Source: Streptomyces sp. KL109B
GTDB taxonomy: Bacteria > Actinomycetota > Actinomycetes > Streptomycetales > Streptomycetaceae
Assembly: GCF_030766935.1 (NCBI RefSeq)
Contig: NZ_JASERL010000010.1
Location: 62,001-126,000 of the forward strand
Direction of reading: 5' to 3'
Length of the DNA: 64,000 bases
Below are positions 42,596 to 50,728 of this stretch, one piece after another. The stretch's first letter is position 1, and each line of letters starts with the position of its first letter. The notes beneath the pieces were generated by a model. The model saw nothing but the letters and a program-made list of their open reading frames with translations, was not told the origin of the DNA and did not search any database. The translations under genes and the position numbers were made by a program.

Positions 42596-42736
42596 GGCCC
42601 ACACCTCCGTGACAGGGGAAATCCCGGAACGGTTCAACACCACGTAAACACCGACAGGGCGCCTGCGCAGTCCCGTTACCGAGTCACGGATAGGCAAAAT
42701 ACCTGTAGACGCCATCTACATCCGTGCGGGAACGCC

Positions 42737-42776
42737 GAAGGGGCCGCCCGCACCACGGATGGCGGGCGGCCCCTTC
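42737..42776. terminator. Terminator of the NADH dehydrogenase gene
   Basis: GAAGGGGCCGCCCGC at 42737-42751 pairs perfectly with GCGGGCGGCCCCTTC at 42762-42776. It lies 24 bp past the ndh stop and upstream of cfa. Confidence 0.85.
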
Positions 42777-42799
42777 GGGGTGGAGCTATGCGGCGAGGA

Positions 42800-44215
42800 T
42801 CAGGAGGCCTTGGCCTTCTCCTCGACCTTCTCGTCCTTCTTCTCGTCGGCCTTCGGCGCCTCGGCGGCCGCGGGCTTCGGAGCCGGCTTGGCGGCCTCGT
42901 AGAACTCCTCGCGCGGAGTCTCCAGGGCGCCGAGCGCGGTGATGTCGCGCTTCTGGAACATGTTGATCGTCCACTCGGCGATCACCCGGACCTTGCGGTT
43001 CCAGGTCGGCATGGCCAGACCGTGGTAGCCGCGGTGCATGTACCAGGCGAGACGGCCCTTGAGCTTGATCTTCATCTTGCCCATGACGATCATCGCGACG
43101 CCCTTGTGCAGGCCGAGACCGGCCACCGCACCCTTGTTGGCGTGCTTGTAGTCGCCCTGCGGGAAGCCCCGCATGCCCGACACCACGTTGTCGCCGAGGA
43201 CCTTGGCCTGGCGCATGGCGTGCTGGGCGTTCGGCGGGCACCAGGCGTTCGGGTTGCCATTGGCGCGGCCCACGAGGTCCGGAACCTGGGCGTTGTCGCC
43301 CGCGGCCCAGATGTAGTCCGTTCCGGCGACCTGGAGGTCGGCGCCGACGTCGACGTGACCACGCGGGCCGAGCGGCAGACCGAAGCGGGACAGCGCCGGG
43401 TTCGGCTTGACGCCCGCGGTCCACACGATGGTGTTGGAGTCGACCTCAAGGCCGTTGCTGAGGACGACGTGGCCGTCGACGCAGGACGGCATCGTCGTAC
43501 CGAGGTAGACCTCGATACCGCGGGACTCCAGGTGCTTCTTGCCGTACAGGCCGAGCTCCGGGCCGACCTCGGGCAGCACCTTGTCGGCGGCGTCGACGAG
43601 CACGAAGCGCATGTCCTCGCGCTTCACGTTCTTGTAGAACTTCGCCGCGTCGCGCGCCAGGTCCTCGACCTCGCCGATGGTCTCGGCGCCCGCGAAGCCA
43701 CCGCCGACGAAGACGAAGGTGAGCGCCTTGCGGCGGATCTCCTCGTCCGTGGTCGACTCGGCCTTGTCGAGCTGCTCAAGCACGTGGTTGCGCAGGCCGA
43801 CGGCCTCCTCGACACCCTTCATACCGATACCCGCCTCGGCGAGGCCCGGCGTCGGGAAGGTGCGGGAGACCGCGCCGAGCGCGATCACCAGGTAGTCGAA
43901 GGGAACCTCGTACGCCTCGCCGACGATCGGCGCGACGGAGGCGACCTTGCGGTCCTGGTCGATGGTCGTGACGCGGCCGGTGAGAATCTCGGCGCCCGGC
44001 ACAGCGCGTCGCATGGGGACGACGACGTTGCGCGGCGAGATGCTGCCGGCGGCGGTCTCGGGGAGGAAGGGCTGGTACGTCATGTACGAGCGCGGGTCGA
44101 CGACCGTGACGGTCGCCTCGCCGTAACGCATCTTCTTGAGGATGCGACGCGCCGCGTACAGGCCTACGTACCCACCCCCGACAATGAGGATCCTGGGACG
44201 CTCCGTGGTGCTCAT
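42800..44215 (-). CDS. ndh: Type II NADH dehydrogenase
   Basis: 471 residues. Two Rossmann motifs, ILIVGGGYVGLYAARRIL (FAD) and FVFVGGGFAGAETIGE (NADH), mark the pyridine nucleotide-disulfide oxidoreductase fold. The C-terminal tail is Lys/Glu/Ala-rich. NDH-2 oxidises NADH and passes electrons to quinone without pumping protons. The ATG at 44215 has no strong ribosome site. Between it and ppx lies a 360-bp gap with a Rex-type operator (44523-44540), which fits control by NAD redox state. Confidence 0.88.
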   Translation of the reverse strand: MSTTERPRILIVGGGYVGLYAARRILKKMRYGEATVTVVDPRSYMTYQPFLPETAAGSISPRNVVVPMRRAVPGAEILTGRVTTIDQDRKVASVAPIVGEAYEVPFDYLVIALGAVSRTFPTPGLAEAGIGMKGVEEAVGLRNHVLEQLDKAESTTDEEIRRKALTFVFVGGGFAGAETIGEVEDLARDAAKFYKNVKREDMRFVLVDAADKVLPEVGPELGLYGKKHLESRGIEVYLGTTMPSCVDGHVVLSNGLEVDSNTIVWTAGVKPNPALSRFGLPLGPRGHVDVGADLQVAGTDYIWAAGDNAQVPDLVGRANGNPNAWCPPNAQHAMRQAKVLGDNVVSGMRGFPQGDYKHANKGAVAGLGLHKGVAMIVMGKMKIKLKGRLAWYMHRGYHGLAMPTWNRKVRVIAEWTINMFQKRDITALGALETPREEFYEAAKPAPKPAAAEAPKADEKKDEKVEEKAKAS

Positions 44216-44522
44216 GCCATCGAGTATCCACCCGACTGGCGGGGGTCGCTCGTGCGCCCCTTCACAAGCATGTAGGGACCCTCTGCTACACTGCGCCGCC
44301 CACGTGACCCATGTCATGACACTCCGGGGGAACCACCGCACCGTCCCAGACGTTGCTCACCCCTCTTGAGCAGCCACGGTGAGCATCTGGCGGTACTGGA
44401 CCACTCCCGTCCGCAACCGGCACGCAACACCGCGGCAACCTCACGCGAGACCGCCGACGGGACCGCCGCGAGCCCTCGAACGGGCTCGCGGACGCGTAAC
44501 AGCCACCAAGTGGGCCGAATTC

Positions 44523-44540
44523 CTTGTGAAGAAGTTCACG
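44523..44540. promoter_or_regulatory. Rex-type operator upstream of ndh
   Basis: TTGTGAAGAAGTTCACGA matches the Rex operator consensus TTGTGAA-N4-TTCACAA at all positions but one. It lies 308 bp upstream of the ndh start. Rex represses respiratory genes until NADH rises, and ndh is a known type of Rex target in S. coelicolor. The rest of 44216-44575 shows only an AT-richer stretch near 44260-44300. Confidence 0.7.
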
Positions 44541-44575
44541 AACTTTCCCGACAGGGTGTCGTGGCGGCCCCTGAC

Positions 44576-45520
44576 TCAGGCGATGGACCAGGCGATCCCG
44601 TCGAGGATGTCGTGCTCGCTCACGACCACCTCGCGGGCCCCGGTCTCCTCCATGATCAGCCGCAGTACGAGCGCGCCCGACGCGATGACGTCGACCCGGC
44701 CGGGGTGGATGACCTGCTTCAACGCGCGCTGGTCGTGCGTGGACGTGACCAGCCAGTCCGTGAGCTCGGCGACCTTGTCGTAGGAGATCCGGGAGTGGTG
44801 GATCGCCGTGGAGTCGTACTCGGGGAGGCCGAGGGCGAGCGCGGAGACCGTCGTGACGGAACCGGCGAGGCCGACCAGGGTGCGGGCCTCGTGGATCGGG
44901 ACGGTGCGCGAGACGTCGGCGAGGGCCGCGGTGATGTCCTCGCGGATCGCCTCGATCTGGGCGGGGGCCGGGGTGTCGGTGACGGTGCCGTCGGCGGCGA
45001 CGAGGTGGCGTTCTGTCATGCGTACGCAGCCGATGTCGACGGAGCGGGCCGCTCGGACCGTGTCGTCGCCGACGACGAACTCCGTGGAGCCGCCGCCGAT
45101 GTCGACGACCAGGTAGGGCTTCTCCAGGTCGGCGCGGCCCGTCAGTTCCTTCGTGGCGCCCGTGAAGGAGAACGTCGCCTCCTGGTCGCCCGTGATGACC
45201 TCCGGTTCCACGCCCAGGATGTCGAGGACGCCGCGGACGAAGTCCTCGCGGTTCTCCGCGTCGCGGGAGGCGGAGGTCGCCACGAAGCGGAGCTTTTCGG
45301 CGCCGTGGTCCTTGATGACCTCGGCGTACTCGCGGCAGGCCGCGAAGGTGCGCTCCAGGGCCTCCGGGGCAAGCCGGCCCGTCTTGTCCACGCCCTGGCC
45401 GAGCCGGACGATCGTCATCCGGCGGTCCAGGTCGACGAGTTCGCCGGTGTCCGGGTTCGCGTCGGCGACGAGGAGGCGGATGCTGTTGGTTCCGCAGTCG
45501 ATGGCGGCGACCGTGGTCAT
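44576..45520 (-). CDS. ppx: Exopolyphosphatase, Ppx/GppA family
   Basis: 314 residues. The sugar-kinase/HSP70-type phosphate loop AAIDCGTNSIRLLVADANPD starts the protein. LVVDIGGGSTEFVVGD is the second phosphate motif and VGLAGSVTTVSALALG the third. It removes terminal phosphates from polyphosphate or pppGpp. Length fits the short form without the C-terminal HD domain. Start at 45520. It is the last gene of the eno-divIC-DUF501-ppx run. Confidence 0.88.
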   Translation of the reverse strand: MTTVAAIDCGTNSIRLLVADANPDTGELVDLDRRMTIVRLGQGVDKTGRLAPEALERTFAACREYAEVIKDHGAEKLRFVATSASRDAENREDFVRGVLDILGVEPEVITGDQEATFSFTGATKELTGRADLEKPYLVVDIGGGSTEFVVGDDTVRAARSVDIGCVRMTERHLVAADGTVTDTPAPAQIEAIREDITAALADVSRTVPIHEARTLVGLAGSVTTVSALALGLPEYDSTAIHHSRISYDKVAELTDWLVTSTHDQRALKQVIHPGRVDVIASGALVLRLIMEETGAREVVVSEHDILDGIAWSIA

Positions 45521-45566
45521 GACGGGTGAGCTCCTGGTGTCGTCGTGCTGGTTACGGGAAGCCGCC

Positions 45567-45612
45567 GGGGGCGCTGCCCCCGGACCCCCGCGCCTCAATC
45601 GCCGGCGGGGCT
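45567..45612. repeat. Interspersed element at the DUF501 gene end
   Basis: A copy with the long form GGGGGCGCTGCCCCCGG. The DUF501 stop codon at 45595-45597 lies inside it, and the last residues SSPAGD are encoded by it. Confidence 0.85.
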
Positions 45613-46128
45613 TGATTCCGGGGTGACGCAGGGGCCCTTGCGCCACCACTCCGGGAGCATCGCGATCGCCTCGTCACCGAGCGGGTTGACGCCGGGGCCC
45701 GCGGCCAGGGAGTGGGCGACGAGGACGTGGAGGCACTTCACGCGGTCGGGCATGCCGCCGGCGCTGGGGAAGTTCTCCAGGACCTCGATGGCGTCGCGGC
45801 GGGCGATGTAGTCCTCGTGGGCGGCACGGTACTGGCGGGCCAGTTCGGGGTCCGTCTGGAGGCGTTCCGTCATTTCCTTCATGACGCCGTTGGCCTCCAG
45901 CGTGCCGATGGCGGAGGCCGCGCGGGGGCACGTCAGGTAGTACGTCGTCGGGAACGGCGTGCCGTCCTCCAGGCGCGGCGCCGTCTCGACGACGTCCGGA
46001 TTGCCGCAGGGGCAACGGTGCGCGATGGCGCGCAGGCCGCGCGGCGGGCGACCCAGCTGCTCCTTGAACGCGTGGATGTCGGCGTCCGTGGGCGCGGTCG
46101 GCTCGGTCTGCGGCGGGGGAGTTTCCAT
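45595..46128 (-). CDS. DUF501 family protein
   Basis: 177 residues. The family motifs are IAHRCPCGNPDVVETAPRL, FPTTYYLTCPRAASAIGTLE and AGGMPDRVKCLHVLVAHSLA. Paired CxC and Cys residues suggest a metal site. The gene is conserved between divIC and ppx in actinobacteria; its role is unknown. The C-terminus runs into a repeat element. Confidence 0.85.
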   Translation of the reverse strand: METPPPQTEPTAPTDADIHAFKEQLGRPPRGLRAIAHRCPCGNPDVVETAPRLEDGTPFPTTYYLTCPRAASAIGTLEANGVMKEMTERLQTDPELARQYRAAHEDYIARRDAIEVLENFPSAGGMPDRVKCLHVLVAHSLAAGPGVNPLGDEAIAMLPEWWRKGPCVTPESSPAGD

Positions 46129-46183
46129 CGCTCGGGTGTTTCCTTCAGTGTTCGTCAGTCGTCGTCCGCCATGTCGGCGTTCG

Positions 46184-46675
46184 TTAGTTGTCCGTCTGGT
46201 CGGCCTTGTCGACGCCGTCCCAGAGGTTGGCGTACCAGGGGCGGTCCTCCGCGCCCTGCTCGGCGCGCTCGGCGGCGGTGCCGCGCTCGTTCGGCACCAC
46301 GTAACCGGTCTCGCCCGGCATCACCATGTGCAGCCGCTCCCGGATGCGCTGCTCGGCGTACGCGTCGTCCTGCCAGCGGGCCTTCTCGTCCCGCAGCCTG
46401 TCGACCCGCTCCTCGGCCTCCTGCTGCTGGCGCCGCAGATCCTCGATCTCGCCGCGCTGGGAGACGTACTGCCTTATGGGGTACGCGAGGGCGACGACCA
46501 GGGTGCACAGGACGAGGGCCAGCAGGGCCGCGCGGCCGGTGAGGCGGGAGCGGCGGGCCTGGCGCTTGTTCTGCGAGCGGTAGACGCGCTCGGCGGTCTG
46601 CTCGCCGAGGACGCGCAGGCGGGTGGCCGTCGAGAAGCGGTCCTTGGAGTCCCCGCTTCGGACCTTTCCGGGCAT
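46184..46675 (-). CDS. divIC: Septum formation initiator, FtsB/DivIC
   Basis: 163 residues. A basic cytoplasmic N-terminus, one membrane span (ALLALVLCTLVVALAYPIRQ), and a coiled coil outside (about 85-120, IEDLRRQQQEAEERVDRLRD). It helps build the division septum, which in Streptomyces is mainly needed for sporulation. The ATG is at 46675. Downstream of eno and its terminator. Confidence 0.85.
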   Translation of the reverse strand: MPGKVRSGDSKDRFSTATRLRVLGEQTAERVYRSQNKRQARRSRLTGRAALLALVLCTLVVALAYPIRQYVSQRGEIEDLRRQQQEAEERVDRLRDEKARWQDDAYAEQRIRERLHMVMPGETGYVVPNERGTAAERAEQGAEDRPWYANLWDGVDKADQTDN

Positions 46676-46704
46676 CGCCTGCTCCCGCCTCCCCGGCTCA
46701 CGTA

Positions 46705-46749
46705 CGTACGTCCCCGCACACGGTACGGGACCGGGTGCGGGGACGTACG
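46705..46749. terminator. Hairpin between eno and divIC
   Basis: CGTACGTCCCCGCAC at 46705-46719 pairs perfectly with GTGCGGGGACGTACG at 46735-46749. It follows the eno stop by 17 bp and would end or reduce eno transcripts before divIC. Confidence 0.75.
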
Positions 46750-46765
46750 GAAGTGCCGCGAGGGA

Positions 46766-48046
<1,281 letters not shown>

Positions 48047-48238
48047 GAGCATCTCCTTCTGGGATGTGACGCGGGCGGTGCGGGCGGCTGCTCGGATCCG
48101 TGTCGAATCCGTGGGATCCATGGCGGATCCGTGGTCCCGCACCCCTGAGCGTAACCGGCTCGCGCGCATCGGCCATCCGGACGCCCGTCTCGTGGACAAC
48201 GCCGACAGCGAAATGTTCCTTAACGGAACAAAAACAGC

Positions 48239-48271
48239 GACCTTCGTCCCGGCTGTGCCGGGGCGAAGGTC
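48239..48271 (-). terminator. Terminator of the riboswitch-controlled rpf-like gene
   Basis: GACCTTCGTCCCGG at 48239-48252 pairs with CCGGGGCGAAGGTC at 48258-48271, with one mismatch. On the minus strand it is followed by CGCTGTTTTTG. Confidence 0.7.
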
Positions 48272-48388
48272 GCGGAAGTGAGCGGCCCGTGGGGACGGGG
48301 TGCGGCGGGACTCGGCGTCCGCCGATGCCGAGTCCGTGCCTGATGGCCCTGGGAGGGACCCGTGGTCCTGGGAGGGACCTGACGCTTA

Positions 48389-49120
48389 TTAGCTGAGGTG
48401 CAGCTGCTGACCCGGGTAGATCAGGTTGGCGTCCTTGACGATGTCCTTGTTCTTCTCGAACAGCTGCTGCCAGGTGGTGCCGTGCGCCTGGGCGATCTTG
48501 CTCAGGGTGTCGCCGGACTCGACCTTGTACTCGCCGTCACCCTTGGCGACCTGGTTGCCGGTCGGGGTCGTGACGGTGTCCTGCTTCGGGGCGGCCTGCT
48601 GCTTCGGGGCCTCCTGCTTGGGGGCCTCCTGCTGCTGCGGCTGCTGGCGCTGCTCGGAGCGGTCGGCACGCTGCTGCGTGTCCTGCTGCTGGGTGCTCTG
48701 GGTGTCCTGCTGCTGCGAGGACGTGTCGGTCGCGCCACCGTCGTTCGGGGTGGAGGACAGGCCCGAGCCGCAGTTCGGCCAGGCGCCGGAGCCCTGGGAG
48801 GCGAGGACCTTCTCGCCGACGGCTATCTGCTGGGCCTTGGAGGCCTGGTCCGCGGTGGACGCGTACTGCGTGCCGCCGTAGGCGGACCACGTGGAGGACG
48901 AGAACTGGAGGCCACCGTAGAAGCCGTTGCCGGTGTTGGTGGACCAGTTGCCACCGGACTCGCACTGCGCGACCTGGTCCCACTCGGAGGTGGTGGCGGC
49001 CGAGGCGGACGTCGCACCCATCAGCGGCACGGCGACCGCGGCAGCGGCGACACCGCCGAGCGTGGCGACACGGACAGCCTTGGACGGGCGACGGTGCTTG
49101 TTCTTGGCGGAAAACAGCAT
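48389..49120 (-). CDS. Resuscitation-promoting-factor-like protein with LysM domain
   Basis: 243 residues. A signal peptide is followed from about 43 by the Rpf transglycosylase domain (WDQVAQCESGGNWSTNTGNG with the catalytic Glu, then FYGGLQFSSSTW). A Gln-rich linker of about 70 residues leads to a C-terminal LysM (YKVESGDTLSKIAQAHGTTW). It cleaves peptidoglycan outside the cell during spore germination and growth. In S. coelicolor an Rpf gene of this kind is controlled by the ydaO riboswitch, present here too. The ATG at 49120 has AGGAG eight bases upstream, partly hidden in a hairpin. Confidence 0.87.
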   Translation of the reverse strand: MLFSAKNKHRRPSKAVRVATLGGVAAAAVAVPLMGATSASAATTSEWDQVAQCESGGNWSTNTGNGFYGGLQFSSSTWSAYGGTQYASTADQASKAQQIAVGEKVLASQGSGAWPNCGSGLSSTPNDGGATDTSSQQQDTQSTQQQDTQQRADRSEQRQQPQQQEAPKQEAPKQQAAPKQDTVTTPTGNQVAKGDGEYKVESGDTLSKIAQAHGTTWQQLFEKNKDIVKDANLIYPGQQLHLS

Positions 49121-49132
49121 GGAGAAATCTCC
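49121..49132 (-). promoter_or_regulatory. Hairpin that covers the ribosome site
   Basis: GGAGA-TT-TCTCC directly precedes the ATG. The left arm is part of the AGGAG ribosome site, so pairing would hide it. It lies right after the riboswitch and may be its expression platform. Confidence 0.5.
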
Positions 49133-49134
49133 TC

Positions 49135-49322
49135 ACCGACGCCTGCGAGGTGAGCTGTCGGGTTCGGACCAGTGAGTGTCCGGCTCCGCACCTTGTGCGT
49201 CGCTTCACCCCAAGCCCGTTCCGGTCTCCCGGAAGGGCGGCTTACCTGGGTCCCCCGCTCCTGCCTACGGCGCTTACGCGTCGACTGTTCCCGTACGGAC
49301 GTTGGCAGGATTCGGCGTGACG
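49135..49322 (-). promoter_or_regulatory. c-di-AMP riboswitch (ydaO-yuaA type)
   Basis: On the minus strand the conserved segments occur in the right order and spacing: GCCGAATCCTGCC near 49304-49316, GTAGGCAGGAGCGGGGGACC near 49250-49270, TTGGGGTGAAGC at 49202-49213, then CCGAACCCGACAGCTCACCT (49148-49167) and CGCAGGCG. It should switch the rpf-like gene off when c-di-AMP is high, as known for S. coelicolor. Confidence 0.92.
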
Positions 49323-49354
49323 TCCATCGGGGCCCGCTGAAGCGAGCGGTCACG

Positions 49355-49384
49355 ACCGTAAGCAGTCGATCCGTCCGATTTCAA
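49355..49384 (-). promoter_or_regulatory. Candidate promoter of the riboswitch transcript
   Basis: On the minus strand TTGAAA (49379-49384), 18 bp, then TACGGT (49355-49360), a SigA-like pair about 40 bp before the riboswitch. Confidence 0.45.
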
Positions 49385-49392
49385 AGTCGATC

Positions 49393-49442
49393 AGGGGCTT
49401 TGAGACCCATGTCTCACTCGATCAAGATCGGACAAAGCCCCT
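49393..49442 (-). terminator. Nested hairpins after the second rpf-like gene
   Basis: AGGGGCTTTG at 49393-49402 pairs with CAAAGCCCCT at 49433-49442. The TGAGAC/GTCTCA pair (49401-49406, 49411-49416) offers an alternative inner stem. It lies just past the stop at 49463. Confidence 0.55.
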
Positions 49443-49462
49443 TCAACCGCCCCGAACTGCCG

Positions 49463-50503
49463 CTACCTTTTGTCCGATCCGTCCCCAAGATCCAGGCTCT
49501 GACCAGGAAGGATGAGGTCTGGGTCGGTACCTACCGTGTCCTTGTTCCGCTCGTAGAGCGCGTCCCAGCCGCCGTGCACGTCCTGAGCCTTCGCGATGTC
49601 CCAGAGGTTGTCGCCGGCGCGGACCTCGTACGTGTCTCCGTCGCGCTTGTCGCCGCGCGAGGCGTGACGGCCGTCTCCCGTACGGGAGTCGGAGCGGTCG
49701 TCGTCGGGGGCGCGGTCGCCGCGGTGGCGGCCGGAGGAGGGCTCGTCCGAGGGCGAGGGGGGTGCGGTGGGCTCGGCGGTCCCGGTGGTGGAGTCGTCAG
49801 TGGGGGCGTGGGACTTGTCACTTGAGGGGGTCGAGGGGGACGGGGACGCCTCCGCCTTGTTACCGGAGGTACCGCCCGAGCCGTCCGAACCGCCCGACCC
49901 GTCCGAGCCATCCGAACCGTCGGCCGGGTCGTCAGCCTCGTCGTGACTCTTGTCTCCCGAGTCCGAGTCCGTCGCCTCGGGGGAGCTCGACTTGTCGGCG
50001 TCGTCGTCGCCGTCGGTGCCCTTGTCCGACTTGTTGTCGGCATCCGCGTCGGCATCGGCGCCCGGGTCGGTCGACTCGGAGGGCTGCGGTGACGCGGTCA
50101 CGCCCGGATCGACGTCCGCAGAGTCGTCGTCCTTGGTGAGGTCGGCGGAGAGCGAGCACATCGGCCAGGCGCTGGTCCCCTTGTCGTCGAGAACCTTCTC
50201 GGCGACGGCTATCTGCTGCGAGCGGCTGGCCTGGTCGGCACGCGGGGCGTAGTCGAGCCCCCCGTACTGCTCCCATCTCTCCTGCGTGAACTGGAGTCCG
50301 CCGTAGTAGCCGTTGCCGGCGTCCAGACTCCACTGCCCGCCGCTCTCGCACTCGGCGAGCTTGTCCCACGCCTGCGTGGTCGCGGCACTCGCGCCGCTCG
50401 CGGCGAACAGCGGGATCGCGATGGCGCTGCCGGTGACTCCGGCGGCGACGACGAGAGCAGGGGCCTGGCGGGGGCGACGGTGACGACCGTTCCCGGAGAG
50501 CAT
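49463..50503 (-). CDS. Second resuscitation-promoting-factor-like LysM protein
   Basis: 346 residues. A signal peptide is followed by an Rpf domain (KLAECESGGQWSLDAGNGYY) at about 43-115. A very long acidic Asp/Ser/Gly/Thr linker of about 170 residues has repeats of GSDGSDGSGGSDGSGG type. It ends in a LysM domain (YEVRAGDNLWDIAKAQDVHG). It is a paralogue of 48389-49120 with a much longer wall-spanning linker. No riboswitch was seen before it. The ATG at 50503 has AAAGG upstream. Confidence 0.85.
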   Translation of the reverse strand: MLSGNGRHRRPRQAPALVVAAGVTGSAIAIPLFAASGASAATTQAWDKLAECESGGQWSLDAGNGYYGGLQFTQERWEQYGGLDYAPRADQASRSQQIAVAEKVLDDKGTSAWPMCSLSADLTKDDDSADVDPGVTASPQPSESTDPGADADADADNKSDKGTDGDDDADKSSSPEATDSDSGDKSHDEADDPADGSDGSDGSGGSDGSGGTSGNKAEASPSPSTPSSDKSHAPTDDSTTGTAEPTAPPSPSDEPSSGRHRGDRAPDDDRSDSRTGDGRHASRGDKRDGDTYEVRAGDNLWDIAKAQDVHGGWDALYERNKDTVGTDPDLILPGQSLDLGDGSDKR

Positions 50504-50695
50504 GCGATTGCCTTTCGCGAGACTGATGCTGCTACGCGCGACGGGTGGTGCGTGGTACGAGTGATGCGGTTGTGCGTGTGTCGCGATGATCCGTGAACGT
50601 AGCTGCACTCGAACGTCTGTCACAAGTCGATGCAGCGTAGATCACGTGAAAGTCACAGGTTTGACGGCCCGTCAGCCATGTGCTGCTCTCACGAC

Positions 50696-50728
50696 TGTGA
50701 ACTGTGCGGCAAATGCGCATAGTTCACA
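50696..50728. promoter_or_regulatory. Near-palindrome at the recombinase stop
   Basis: TGTGAACTGTGCG at 50696-50708 faces TGCGCATAGTTCACA at 50714-50728, arms of about 13-15 bp with one mismatch. It overlaps the recombinase stop at 50724. It may be a terminator or a recombination half-site; it could not be matched to a second copy at the other end. Confidence 0.4.

Noticed and set aside
41222..44275. 1017-residue plus-strand frame over cfa and ndh
   Set aside because: It is antisense to two well-supported genes, has the Val/Gly/Arg-rich composition of shadow frames and no motif.
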